Of a DNA stretch of 64,000 nt, positions 1 through 10,570 are shown piece after piece. Origin of the DNA: an uncultured Eubacteriales bacterium (lineage in GTDB: Bacteria; Bacillota; Clostridia; Christensenellales; Aristaeellaceae); contig CACYWL010000006.1 in NCBI GenBank assembly GCA_902778055.1, forward strand, positions 1 through 64,000, read 5' to 3'. Within the stretch, counting starts at the first letter, position 1. Every line of letters begins with the position of its first letter. The notes under the pieces are model-generated. The model had not been told where the DNA came from and did not search any database. It was given only the letters and a program-made list of their open reading frames with translations. The position numbers and the translations under genes are program-made.

Positions 1-58
1 AAGGTTCGGTCTGCTCCCCGCCGGTTCCTTTCGGACCCCCTCGCGAGCGAGCTTGTAT

Positions 59-87
59 AGGATAACAAAACTCTTCGCTTCTGTCAA
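59..87 (-). promoter_or_regulatory. SigA-type promoter reading off the left edge
   Basis: On the minus strand TTGACA (82-87) is followed by a 17-nt spacer and TATCCT (59-64). The -35 is perfect and the spacing ideal. Transcription would start near position 52 and run out of the window. No start codon with a ribosome binding site follows within the remaining bases, so a leader or a structured RNA is possible. The rest of positions 1-271 shows no gene I can support. Confidence 0.6.
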
Positions 88-271
88 GCACTTTTTTTGG
101 AAATTTTATTGTCTCTTTTTTGCCCTTTCTTTTCCATTTATTACAAATTCGTTTTTTCCTTTCGAAAGGGACGCTCCCGCACGCGGACCTTCCTTCCGGC
201 GCCGCGAATCTCCCGGAACCGTCTTTCTCTCCCGCCCGGACCGCGGTTCTCCTTTTCCTGCCGTCCCCTGT

Positions 272-589
272 TCACAGAAGCAGCATCAGCCCCTGGGCCG
301 CCGCGACCGCCAGGCACGCGGCGATCGCCACCGTCAGCAGGCCCTTTCCCCGCCAGGCCAGGATTACGGCCACGGCCACCCCCGCCGCGGCGGTCCGCAG
401 GTCTCCCGTCGAATAAAGAACCTCCGGGAAAGTCATGGCGCCCAGCACCGCGTAGGGAATATAAGTCAGAAAGGACCGGATAAACCGGCTGCGGATCGGC
501 TTGCGGAAGGCGGTCAGCGGCAGCATCCGGATCAGATAGGTTACCGCGGCCATCACGGCCACATACGGAAAAAATGCGCCCCAGCTCAC
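272..589 (-). CDS. azlD: AzlD-type branched-chain amino acid exporter subunit
   Basis: A 105-aa hydrophobic protein with about four membrane segments and the conserved TYLIRMLPL stretch near its N-terminus, which is typical of AzlD/YgaH, the small partner of AzlC in export of branched-chain amino acids and analogues. The start is GTG overlapping the azlC stop (GTGA), the usual translational coupling of this pair. A longer upstream reading frame exists but lies inside azlC and is not credible. Length fits the family (about 100-110 aa). Substrate is inferred from the family only. Confidence 0.85.
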   Translation of the reverse strand: MSWGAFFPYVAVMAAVTYLIRMLPLTAFRKPIRSRFIRSFLTYIPYAVLGAMTFPEVLYSTGDLRTAAAGVAVAVILAWRGKGLLTVAIAACLAVAAAQGLMLLL

Positions 590-1296
590 GGCTTCTCCTC
601 CTCTCCCTCCGGATACAGGATCGCTCCCGCGGCGGCCGCGGCCACCGCGCAGATGATGATCACAAATCCGCCCGAGATCCGGTTCAGCCCGGGGAGATAT
701 CGGAAGCAGAGGCTCAGGGCCACGGCCAGGAGCACCACCAGGCGCACGGGCTTCAGCTTTCTCGCCGGGGGCAGAATGATCGCGAGGAACATGCCGTAGA
801 TCGCGATGCCCAGGGCACTGCGCACAAAGGCGGGAAGCAGCGTGCCGGCCACTCCGCCCAGCAGCGTGCCGGCGGTCCATCCCAGGAAGGGCGTCAGCAT
901 CAGCCCGTACAGGTAGTTTTTTCCCACCTTCCCGCGCTGGGCCGAGGCGACGGCAAAGATTTCATCCGTATTGGCAAAGGAAAAAATCAGCCGCTGCAGC
1001 GTCCCCATGCTGTCATCCAGCTTCCGCCCCAGGGAAAGGCTCATCAGCCCGTAGCGGAGATTGATGGTCAGCTGCGTCAGGGCCATCTCCGCCAGGCCGG
1101 CGCCGCCCACCATCAGCGGAAGCCCCGCCATCTGGCCCGCGCTGGTCAGGTTCGTCGCGGAAATCAGCACCGCCTGCAGCCAGGTGAGCCCATCGCCCAC
1201 CGCCTTCATGCCGAACGCAAAGGAAACGCTCAGGTATCCCAGCGCAATCGGGATTCCGTGACGGATTCCCTTTCTGAACTCCGGGTTGATCTTCAT
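586..1296 (-). CDS. azlC: AzlC-type branched-chain amino acid permease
   Basis: A 236-aa polytopic membrane protein of the AzlC (LIV-E) family, with the N-terminal stretch FRKGIRHGIPIALGYLSVSFAFG and the conserved region around the motif NLRYGLMSLSL near the first third. With AzlD it forms an exporter for branched-chain amino acids or toxic analogues. It starts at ATG with a GGAGAC ribosome binding site and ends inside the azlD start codon. A strong hairpin lies 22 bases upstream of the start codon. Length matches the family. Confidence 0.88.
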   Translation of the reverse strand: MKINPEFRKGIRHGIPIALGYLSVSFAFGMKAVGDGLTWLQAVLISATNLTSAGQMAGLPLMVGGAGLAEMALTQLTINLRYGLMSLSLGRKLDDSMGTLQRLIFSFANTDEIFAVASAQRGKVGKNYLYGLMLTPFLGWTAGTLLGGVAGTLLPAFVRSALGIAIYGMFLAIILPPARKLKPVRLVVLLAVALSLCFRYLPGLNRISGGFVIIICAVAAAAAGAILYPEGEEEKP

Positions 1297-1318
1297 GCTC
1301 TGTCTCCATACAGCTTGA

Positions 1319-1359
1319 GCCGCGCCGGCCTCTTCGGCCGGCGCGGCTTTCTGTTTTTT
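1319..1359 (+). terminator. Terminator-like hairpin in plus orientation, just before azlC
   Basis: A perfect 12-bp stem (1319-1330 with 1336-1347, loop TCTTC) is followed on the plus strand by a T-rich tail (1348-1359). It is oriented as a plus-strand intrinsic terminator, yet no plus-strand gene precedes it. On the minus strand it would sit in the azlC leader. The rest of 1297-1562 shows no gene. Confidence 0.5.
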
Positions 1360-1562
1360 ACGAATTCCCGCGGGATCTGCCGTCCTCCGGCAGCATCGGC
1401 GCGTCCTGACGGCAAAGCCGGACCATCCCCCGGGAGAAGCCCGTCGGAACGGCAGGCTTTCCGGAAGGGATTATCTCCGAAAAAACCGCCGCTGTCCAGA
1501 TCAACCGGAAAAGAATGCCATGGAAAAACAATTCTCCGCCTTTCTCAGATTTCCCCTTCCCT

Positions 1563-3416
1563 TCAGTTCTGACGCTCCAGCAGCGTCAGCAGATACACAA
1601 ACTCTTCCTTATATACATCCCCGGATACGTCGCCGCAGCCCCTGGCCAGCTCCAGCGCCCCGCTCCAGGAAGCCTCTCCCCGGAATTCGCTGTTTCTCAG
1701 CAGCATCGCGCATTCCGCCACGGCGGCGGCCCACTTCAGGTTGTCGCTCAGCTGTTCCGCCGCCGGTTCCGCGAAGGGATATTCCTTCAGCGTGCTTTCC
1801 GTCTGTCCCGGCGCCTTCCAGCGGACGGCCAGCGTGCACCACTCGCCCGTTTCCGCCGGAGCGGGGGCCGAATCCGCCTGCGCGTACCGGCTGGTCGGAA
1901 TGCCGGTCTCAAAATCGCTGCCCGCGGGCACAATTTCATACAGCGCGGTCACCCGATGGCCGGATCCGATTTCCCCGCCGTCCTTCGTATCGTCCGCGAA
2001 ATCCTGAGCCTCCATCACCCGGTCCTCATATCCGATCAGCCGGTAGGCCGAAATTCTCTCCGGGTTGAAATCCAGCTGCAGCTTCACATCCTTCGCCACT
2101 TCCACCATCGTCCCGCCGGCCTCCGTCACCAGGGCGCGCCGGGCCTCGAAAATGGTATCCAGATAGTAATAGTTTCCGTCGCCGTAATCCGCCAGGGCTT
2201 CCAGCTTGTTGTCCTTGTAGTTTCCGTAGCCGACGCCCAGCATGGTCAGCCGGGTGCCGCCCTCCTTCTTTTCCATCACCAGGCGCGCCAGGTCTCCCTC
2301 GCTGGTCATGCCGACGTTAAAATCCCCGTCCGTCGCCATCAGGATACGGTTCGCGCTGGTTTCCGTCGCGTATTTTTCCGCCAGCCTGTACGCCGTCTGA
2401 ATCCCGGCGGCGCTGTTGGTGGAGCCCCCCGCCTCCAGATTCGAGATGGCATCCATGATCCGGGTTTTGTCCGCGGCCGGAACGCCCTCCAGAACGACCT
2501 CATCCCGGGAAGCGTAGGTGACGATGCTCACCGTGTCCGTCGGCTGCAGCTCCTCCAGCAGCTGCAGGAACGCCCTTTTCACCAGATCCAGCCGGTCCTC
2601 GCCGAACATGGATCCGGAGACGTCGATCAGGAACACCAGGTTCTGCGCCGGCCGGTTTTCCGCGGTAATCACCCTCGCCTGCAGGCCGACCAGCAGCAGC
2701 ATCGTCCCGGAATTCCAGGGGCATGGCGCCAGCTCCATGGTCACCCCGAAGGGCTCGTTCCCCTTCGGCTGGGCGTAGCTGTAATGGAAGTAATTCAGCA
2801 TTTCCTCCACGCGCACCGCGTCCTCCGGGATTCTTTCCCCCTGAAGGATCATCCGCCTCAGCTGCGCATAGGAGGCTGTATCCACATCCGCGGCGAAGGT
2901 GGACAGCGGCGCGTTCTGAACCGACTGGAACGTGTTTTCCCGGAAGAAGGCGTACTCATCCGTATGCCAGTACTCCGTCTCCGTCCAGCCCATTCCGGCC
3001 GACTTCATGTTCATCACCGGCATGCCGGTGGCCGTGGGCATGGAAGCGGCGGCATCCCAGGCTCCCGTTTCCCAGGCCTCCTCCGTCAGAAAGTAATCCT
3101 CCGTTTCATCAACCACCCGGGGCGCCGCCTCCTCCGAGAACAGCACCTCCATGGTCTTTTCGTCCGCCATGCCGGAGGCCAGCAGGCCGTTCCAGCTCTG
3201 GAATTCGGTCAGCGCCCGCTCGGTCGCCTCATCAAAGCTGCCGGTCGCCTCCCCCTCCAGATAGCCCAGCTCCTTCAGCCGGAGCTGAATTTCCGTCACT
3301 TTTTCTCCGGTATCTCCCTTTTTCCAGATCTGCACGGTTTCCGCCAGGGCCGGCAGTCCGGCCAGCAGAACCATCACCAGCGCAATCATCAAGGCCGTCA
3401 GGCGATTCTTTTTCAT
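1563..3416 (-). CDS. Secreted VWA-domain protein with N-terminal peptidoglycan-binding domain (YfbK-like)
   Basis: A 617-aa exported protein. Residues 1-25 form a signal peptide ending at ALA-E. Residues about 28-78 resemble the PG_binding_1 domain (KKGDTGEKVTEIQLRLKELGY). The central part is a von Willebrand A domain with an intact MIDAS motif, DVSGS at 265-269, and later GGSTNS and TDGDFN elements. The C-terminal third resembles the DUF3520 region that follows the VWA domain in YfbK-type proteins. The start was set at the ATG just before the signal peptide (RBS GGGAGAGGAGAG); an upstream ATG would destroy the signal peptide. Likely a wall-attached adhesion or assembly factor; partner unknown. 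Confidence 0.82.
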   Translation of the reverse strand: MKKNRLTALMIALVMVLLAGLPALAETVQIWKKGDTGEKVTEIQLRLKELGYLEGEATGSFDEATERALTEFQSWNGLLASGMADEKTMEVLFSEEAAPRVVDETEDYFLTEEAWETGAWDAAASMPTATGMPVMNMKSAGMGWTETEYWHTDEYAFFRENTFQSVQNAPLSTFAADVDTASYAQLRRMILQGERIPEDAVRVEEMLNYFHYSYAQPKGNEPFGVTMELAPCPWNSGTMLLLVGLQARVITAENRPAQNLVFLIDVSGSMFGEDRLDLVKRAFLQLLEELQPTDTVSIVTYASRDEVVLEGVPAADKTRIMDAISNLEAGGSTNSAAGIQTAYRLAEKYATETSANRILMATDGDFNVGMTSEGDLARLVMEKKEGGTRLTMLGVGYGNYKDNKLEALADYGDGNYYYLDTIFEARRALVTEAGGTMVEVAKDVKLQLDFNPERISAYRLIGYEDRVMEAQDFADDTKDGGEIGSGHRVTALYEIVPAGSDFETGIPTSRYAQADSAPAPAETGEWCTLAVRWKAPGQTESTLKEYPFAEPAAEQLSDNLKWAAAVAECAMLLRNSEFRGEASWSGALELARGCGDVSGDVYKEEFVYLLTLLERQN

Positions 3417-3510
3417 GATGCTCTCCTCTCCCCGAAGCCTTGCCGGCCTCGCTTTCATCCTGTCTGACGGCCGTCCGGGGAAAAAGTTCCGCCCCGAACC
3501 CATGCTTTCC

Positions 3511-3552
3511 AAAAAAGAGATCCGCCCGCGCCTCCTTCAAAGGCGCGGGCGG
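3511..3552 (-). terminator. Intrinsic terminator of clpB
   Basis: A 12-bp GC stem (3522-3533 with 3541-3552, loop CCTTCAA) is followed on the minus strand by a run of T (complement of 3511-3516). It lies 26 bases after the clpB stop and ends the clpB transcript before the VWA gene. Confidence 0.85.
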
Positions 3553-3578
3553 AATCCCGGTCCCGCTGAATCCGGTTT

Positions 3579-6176
<2,598 letters not shown>

Positions 6177-6200
6177 CAGGATCACCTCCGTGAAGGCCTA

Positions 6201-6217
6201 TTTGACTTTCTTTGACC
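6201..6217 (-). promoter_or_regulatory. CtsR operator in the clpB leader
   Basis: On the minus strand the sequence reads GGTCAAAGAAAGTCAAA, matching the CtsR heptad direct repeat (RGTCAAA-NAN-RGTCAAA) at every defined base. It sits right at the expected transcription start, between the promoter and the clpB ribosome binding site, so bound CtsR would block initiation. Confidence 0.88.
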
Positions 6218-6226
6218 TTCAAGAGT

Positions 6227-6254
6227 ATTATATCGGCTTTTTTCCGGTTGTCAA
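6227..6254 (-). promoter_or_regulatory. clpB promoter
   Basis: Minus-strand TTGACA (6249-6254), 16-nt spacer, TATAAT (6227-6232): both hexamers are perfect. It is placed directly upstream of the CtsR operator. Confidence 0.9.
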
Positions 6255-6356
6255 CCCTTCGCCGCTATTTTTCTTTCTTTTTTTACAGCCGCATTTTTCC
6301 TCCGGCTCTTCGTCGGCGAGGCCCTCCGCCGCGGCCCGGCCTGCCCGCTCCGCAGG

Positions 6357-6384
6357 AAAACGCCCGCGGGTTTTCCCGCGGGCG
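6357..6384 (-). terminator. Intrinsic terminator after the DUF3298-like gene
   Basis: Perfect 10-bp stem CGCCCGCGGG/CCCGCGGGCG with loop TTTT (6361-6384), followed on the minus strand by TTTTCC. It lies 18 bases after the stop of the gene at 6402. Confidence 0.78.
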
Positions 6385-6401
6385 TTCAGTCCTCCGGCGG
6401 C

Positions 6402-7715
6402 TTATTCCGAAAGAATAATGCTGGTCAGCATACCCTCCCGGTCCGCGTGCAGCTGCAGGCGGTGTTCTCCGGCTTCATAATAGTCCCGGCTCCCGGGCAC
6501 GGTCCGATAGGCCTCCGCCTGCTCCTCGTCAAATTCAATCGTATGATCCGGCTCTCCGAGAAATCTCCGCCAGACCTCCTGCTTCGTCCCGCCGATGCTC
6601 AGGCCATAGAGGCTCCCGCTGTCCGCCCGGATCCCGTCCACCACGCTGTTTTCCCAGCCCTCGCTGAGAAAATCCGTCATCAGGAACACCTGCTGGAAGG
6701 GGGCTCCCTCCAGGCTGAAAAACCGTCCCAGCGCGTAGACATCCGGATCGGTCAGCAGATGCCATTCCTCCGTCAGCGCCTGCAGGGGATCCCCCAGCTT
6801 TGCCGGAATGCCCGGAAAACAGCCTTCCGCGGCCGCCTCCCGGATCGCCTGCAGCTGGTCCTCAGAGATCTCTTCCGTTTCCTCCGTCCAGGCTTCCCGG
6901 AGGGAAAGGCCCAGGGCCTCCGGGATGCCGTCCCCGTTCCGGTTCAGGCTGTCCTGTACCGCGTTCCAGGGAATCAGCACATCCCCCGCCCGGTCGCTCA
7001 GCGTGCTCAGCTGATCGATCTCATACAGGAGGATGAGGCCCCTTTCCGTGAGCCGGAAGCGCTCCGGCAGCGGAACGAGGCTGCTGTTCAGCAGATGCGC
7101 GCTCAGCTCCGGCGCCAGGTTTTCCTCCAGATACTGTTCGATTCTCCCGCGCGCTTCCTCCGGGTCGGTCCAGATTTCCTCCGGCGCAATTTCATGCCCG
7201 TCCCGCAGGTCCAGATTCCCCGAAAGCCTCCGGTGGGTCTCCCGGGGCGTTTTCAGCGCCCCCTCCGCGGAAATCTCAAAGGAAAAGACCGGGCCCATCA
7301 CGCACCCGCGCCAGCTTACCTCCAGCCTTCCGCCGCTGATCAGCTGGCTCATCCGGCTCACGTACTCCCGGATCTCCCCGTCCTCCAGCATCCGCTCATT
7401 GATTTTCTCCGTCAGCTCCGCCGGCAGAATTCCCTCCCGCAGCGCGGGATAGCGGACGCTGTTTTCCCCCAGCTCCAGCCCTCTCGTCTCAAACCACTCC
7501 AGGGAGGGGATTTCCCCCTCCTCCGCGGACGCCGTCCGCAGGATCACCTGCGTGAGCCCCAGCTCCTGCGCAGCCGCGCAGAGTCCCGTCTTTCTTTCCT
7601 CGACGGTCCGGGGAGCCGCCGCTTCCCCTCCGCCTTTTTCCGCCCCCGCGGGGACGCCCCCCGCGCAGATCAGCAGGGCCGCCGCCGCCGCGCAGAGCCG
7701 CCGGCTTCCTTTCAT
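6402..7715 (-). CDS. Secreted protein with a DUF3298 (RsiV-like) region
   Basis: A 437-aa exported protein with a signal peptide (about 1-25, AGA-E cleavage). The middle (about residues 145-250) has the pattern of DUF3298: a strand pair, DLRDGHEIAPEEIW (compare DLxTGKxVxLxDLF), then FRLTERGLILLYEID and a closing IPWNAV. The C-terminal 150 residues match nothing I recognise. ATG start with AAAGGAGG ribosome binding site. It is last in a minus-strand run after radA and the gene at 7777, 61 bases downstream of the latter. The domain assignment is pattern-based and moderate; function unknown. Confidence 0.62.
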   Translation of the reverse strand: MKGSRRLCAAAAALLICAGGVPAGAEKGGGEAAAPRTVEERKTGLCAAAQELGLTQVILRTASAEEGEIPSLEWFETRGLELGENSVRYPALREGILPAELTEKINERMLEDGEIREYVSRMSQLISGGRLEVSWRGCVMGPVFSFEISAEGALKTPRETHRRLSGNLDLRDGHEIAPEEIWTDPEEARGRIEQYLEENLAPELSAHLLNSSLVPLPERFRLTERGLILLYEIDQLSTLSDRAGDVLIPWNAVQDSLNRNGDGIPEALGLSLREAWTEETEEISEDQLQAIREAAAEGCFPGIPAKLGDPLQALTEEWHLLTDPDVYALGRFFSLEGAPFQQVFLMTDFLSEGWENSVVDGIRADSGSLYGLSIGGTKQEVWRRFLGEPDHTIEFDEEQAEAYRTVPGSRDYYEAGEHRLQLHADREGMLTSIILSE

Positions 7716-7776
7716 GGCGCTTCCTCCTTTCCGGATCTTCCTCCCGGGACCCCGTCCCTTCCCCTCTTTTTCCGGA

Positions 7777-8373
7777 TCATCCGGCCGTCACAAACAGCTG
7801 GATCGACCGGGACAGATCGGACAGGGCTCCCTCCAGTGTCTTCGGCACCGTCAGCACATACAGCCCTTCCCCCTCCGCCTGCACATGGACCCGGACCGTA
7901 TTCCTGTTTTCCATGCGCACGGAAGGCATTCCGAAAAGCGTCGGGCCCGCCGAGCCGCTGAAGGAATAATCCCCCCGGCCCATGATTTCCAGCGCCTCCG
8001 CGGGATAGATACTCTGCAGGATCAGAGGCTCCCCCTCCCGCGTCTGCCAGTACAGCGTCACCTGCCGGCAGAACTGCCCCTGCCAGGCCAGATCCGCCGA
8101 CGTACCGGAGACAAAGGTCATCCCGCTGCCGCTCATGAAGCTCATGACCGGCCCGGGAAAGGACCGGATCAGTTCCTGAATTTCATTCTCGGAGGAAACG
8201 GTCTGCGCAGGGGAAGCCGACAGCAGAGGCGGCCGTTCCTCCCCGCTCTTTTCCGGATTTTCCGGCTGCGGCTGAGCAATCACCAGCGTCAGATACAGCC
8301 CGGCCAGTACGATAAACGTAAGCAGAGCCCACCCGGCTTTTCCCAGCAGCCTGCCCAAACTTCCCTTTCTCAT
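7777..8373 (-). CDS. Single-pass membrane protein of unknown function
   Basis: A 198-aa protein: short basic N-terminus, one membrane segment (about residues 12-33, GWALLTFIVLAGLYLTLVIA), a proline/glutamate-rich linker, then a predicted extracytoplasmic domain of about 140 residues. I do not recognise the family. It begins 39 bases after radA on the same strand and is probably co-transcribed with radA and the following secreted protein. The ribosome binding site AGGAGA is close to the ATG. The extracellular domain contains beta-rich segments (TLYWQTREGEPLILQSIYP) but no catalytic motif I can name. Confidence 0.6.
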   Translation of the reverse strand: MRKGSLGRLLGKAGWALLTFIVLAGLYLTLVIAQPQPENPEKSGEERPPLLSASPAQTVSSENEIQELIRSFPGPVMSFMSGSGMTFVSGTSADLAWQGQFCRQVTLYWQTREGEPLILQSIYPAEALEIMGRGDYSFSGSAGPTLFGMPSVRMENRNTVRVHVQAEGEGLYVLTVPKTLEGALSDLSRSIQLFVTAG

Positions 8374-8412
8374 CGTCTCCTGTCCGCTCCCGCTCCGACC
8401 CGATTCTTTCCA

Positions 8413-9789
8413 TTAAAACAGCACGCTCAGCGCCTGCATGACCGTATCCACCCCCAGGATCCGGACCCCCTCCGGCACCTTCTGCAGCCTTCGGGCATTT
8501 TCCCGGGGCACCACCAGGGTCGTAAATCCCAGCCGGGCGCATTCCGCCACTCTCCGTTCGCACTGGGGAACCGTCCGGATCTCTCCCGCCAGTCCGACCT
8601 CCCCCATGACCGCGGTCTCGGCGCCCACGGCCTGATCCTTCAGGCTGGAGGCCACCGCGACGCACAGCGCCAGATCCGCCGCCGGTTCGCTCAGCTCCAG
8701 CCCTCCGGCGACATTGATGTAGACATCCTGATTGTAGCTGCGCTGTCCCGCCCTTTTTTCCAGCACGGCCAGCAGCATGGCAATTCTTCCCGGATCCGCG
8801 CCGTTCACCGTTCTTCTGGGGGAGTTCAGGTAGCTCTGGCTGGCCAGCGCCTGCACGTCGCAAAGCAGCGGCCTGCTGCCCTCCATCCCGCAGAAAACCG
8901 TGCTGCCGCTCGCCCCCTTGGCCCTGTGGCTCAGCAGCTCCTCGCTGGGATTGGGCACGACCTGCATGCCCTTTCCCGTCATCCGGAAAACGCCCAGCTC
9001 GTTGACCGATCCGAAGCGGTTTTTCACGGCGCGCAGCAGCCGGTAGTCCTGCTGCCGATCCCCCTCGAAGTACAGGACGACGTCGACCATATGCTCCAGC
9101 ATTCGGGGGCCGGCAATGGCGCCGTCCTTGGTCACATGGCCCACCACGAACATCGCGGTTCCCGTTTCCTTGCAGATCCGCATCAGCAGGCTGGTGCTTT
9201 CCCGGATCTGGGAGACGGATCCCGGCGCGGAGGCCATTTCCGGCCGGTACATGGTCTGGATCGAATCGACCACGGCCACATCGGGCTGAATCTCCCGCAG
9301 CCTGGTTTCCACCGCGTCCAGGGCGTTTTCCGCCAGCACATACAGCCCCGGCGTCTCAATCTCCAGCCTTCTGGCCCGAAGCTTGATCTGCCGCGCGCTT
9401 TCCTCGCCGGAGATGTACAGAATTCTCTTTCCTGCCTCCGCCAGGTTCGCGCAGACCTGCAGCAGGAGGGTGCTTTTCCCGATTCCGGGATCCCCGCCGA
9501 TCAGCATCAGTCCGCCCTCGACGATTCCGCCCCCCAGCACCCGGTCCAGCTCGCTGATGCCGGTCGGCGTCCGCAGCGCCGTATCCTCCGGAATATCCTT
9601 CAGCAGCAGGGGCACCGCCCCCGTGCCCGGGCGCTGGTTGGAAGCAAGCTTTGCCGGAGCCTTCTCCTGGACGGCCGAGATGCTTTCCTCCAGCGTGTTC
9701 CAGGCCCCGCAGCCCGGGCACCGCCCCACCCATCTGGGGGTTTCATATCCGCAGGCTGTACAGGCGTAAACCGATTTCACCTTTGCCAT
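8413..9789 (-). CDS. radA: DNA repair protein RadA (Sms)
   Basis: A 458-aa RecA-like helicase that promotes branch migration in recombinational repair. Visible features: N-terminal zinc finger with two CxxC pairs (CTACGY and CPGCGAW), Walker A GGDPGIGKSTLL near residue 95, the RadA-specific KNRFG motif, and a C-terminal Lon-protease-like domain. Length is typical (about 450-460). It starts at ATG behind GAGAGAAG and has its own promoter about 165 bases upstream. The two unknown membrane or secreted genes follow closely. Confidence 0.96.
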   Translation of the reverse strand: MAKVKSVYACTACGYETPRWVGRCPGCGAWNTLEESISAVQEKAPAKLASNQRPGTGAVPLLLKDIPEDTALRTPTGISELDRVLGGGIVEGGLMLIGGDPGIGKSTLLLQVCANLAEAGKRILYISGEESARQIKLRARRLEIETPGLYVLAENALDAVETRLREIQPDVAVVDSIQTMYRPEMASAPGSVSQIRESTSLLMRICKETGTAMFVVGHVTKDGAIAGPRMLEHMVDVVLYFEGDRQQDYRLLRAVKNRFGSVNELGVFRMTGKGMQVVPNPSEELLSHRAKGASGSTVFCGMEGSRPLLCDVQALASQSYLNSPRRTVNGADPGRIAMLLAVLEKRAGQRSYNQDVYINVAGGLELSEPAADLALCVAVASSLKDQAVGAETAVMGEVGLAGEIRTVPQCERRVAECARLGFTTLVVPRENARRLQKVPEGVRILGVDTVMQALSVLF

Positions 9790-9951
9790 TCGCTTCTCTC
9801 CCGTCCCGCTTTTCTGTTCCGGCCGGCCATCGGCCCGGTCCCGCTCCGGCGGCCCTTCTCCCGTTCCGCCCGGCCGAACCGGCTGCCCGTCCTTCCCGCC
9901 TCCCGGAAAAAACCGCCGCGCGCTTTCCTCCCCGCGGGCTTTTCTGCCCGT

Positions 9952-9980
9952 ATTGTATCAGCAGTCCGGCACAAAAGCAA
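9952..9980 (-). promoter_or_regulatory. radA promoter
   Basis: Minus-strand TTGCTT (9975-9980), 17-nt spacer, TACAAT (9952-9957). It leaves a leader of about 160 nt before radA; no gene is seen in 9790-10104. On the plus side two small hairpins (10026-10041, CCTGAA/TTCAGG; 10043-10062, GGACGCC/GGCGTCC) precede the next gene. Confidence 0.65.
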
Positions 9981-10104
9981 TTGCACCGGCGACCGGCGAT
10001 GCCTTGCAGGAAATCCGGCTCTCCCTGAAGAATTATTCAGGAAGGACGCCGTGTCCGGCGTCCCATTACAGGGCCCGGTCCGGCCTGAAGAGAGGATGAA
10101 GAGC

Positions 10105-10398
10105 ATGAGCGAACTGACCCAGAGCGAACTGGATGAAATTGAGGAGTTTCAGAAATTCAAATTCGATACCCAGCTTCTGATCGAGGGAGAGGATCTGGAC
10201 GATTTTGAGATCCGGGATTATATCTCCGAGCATTTTGAGGGCAACGAGCTGCTGGTCGTCGGGGATGAGGAGCTGATCAAAATTCATTTTCACACCAACG
10301 AGCCCTGGCTGGTTCTGGCCTACTGTGCCACCAAGGGGGATATCTACGACGTCGTGGTGGAAAACATGTTCCGTCAGGCGCAGGGGCTTCAGGGCTGA
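10105..10398 (+). CDS. Small stand-alone protein resembling the middle domain of YloV/FakA
   Basis: A 97-aa acidic protein. The segment TQLLIEGEDLDDFEIRDYI, then LLVVGDEELIKIHFHTNEPW and the tail DVVVENMFRQ, follows the pattern seen in the region after the DAK2 domain of fatty acid kinase FakA/YloV (GDSLVVVGDDDLVKVHVHTNDP...NMREQ). Neither the DAK2 kinase domain nor the DegV-like end is present, so it is a single domain on its own. The second ATG is chosen because AGAGG lies 9 bases upstream; an ATG three codons earlier overlaps that site. It is the only plus-strand gene left of polA. Role unknown; a partner or regulator of a DAK-type kinase is a guess. Confidence 0.75.
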   Translation: MSELTQSELDEIEEFQKFKFDTQLLIEGEDLDDFEIRDYISEHFEGNELLVVGDEELIKIHFHTNEPWLVLAYCATKGDIYDVVVENMFRQAQGLQG

Positions 10399-10468
10399 TC
10401 CGCCGAAGCCTTTTTCCGGATAAAAGAATTCGCGGACGCAGCGGAGAATGAAAAATCACGGAAAAAAG

Positions 10469-10495
10469 GACGCCCCGGGGCCGGGGCGCCTTTTG
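10469..10495 (+). terminator. Intrinsic terminator after the YloV-like small gene
   Basis: Palindromic GC stem (CGCCCCGG/CCGGGGCG, 10471-10488) followed by CCTTTTG on the plus strand, 70 bases after the stop codon. Confidence 0.65.
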
Positions 10496-10522
10496 TCGTA
10501 CGGTTCTTTTCCGCCTTCCGCC

Positions 10523-10570
10523 AAAGGCCCGCCGGGAACGGCATGTTTCCCGGAGGGCCTTTTTTTATTT
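10523..10570 (+). terminator. Bidirectional terminator between the YloV-like gene and polA
   Basis: Stem AAAGGCCCGCCGGGAA (10523-10538) pairs with TTCCCGGAGGGCCTTT (10547-10562) with one mismatch; the plus strand then runs into TTTTATTTTG. The 3' arm touches the polA stop codon, so it can serve both converging transcripts. Confidence 0.75.

Noticed and set aside
53..880. Several open frames in the first kilobase on the plus strand
   Set aside because: They lack ribosome binding sites and family features and overlap azlC and azlD in antisense.
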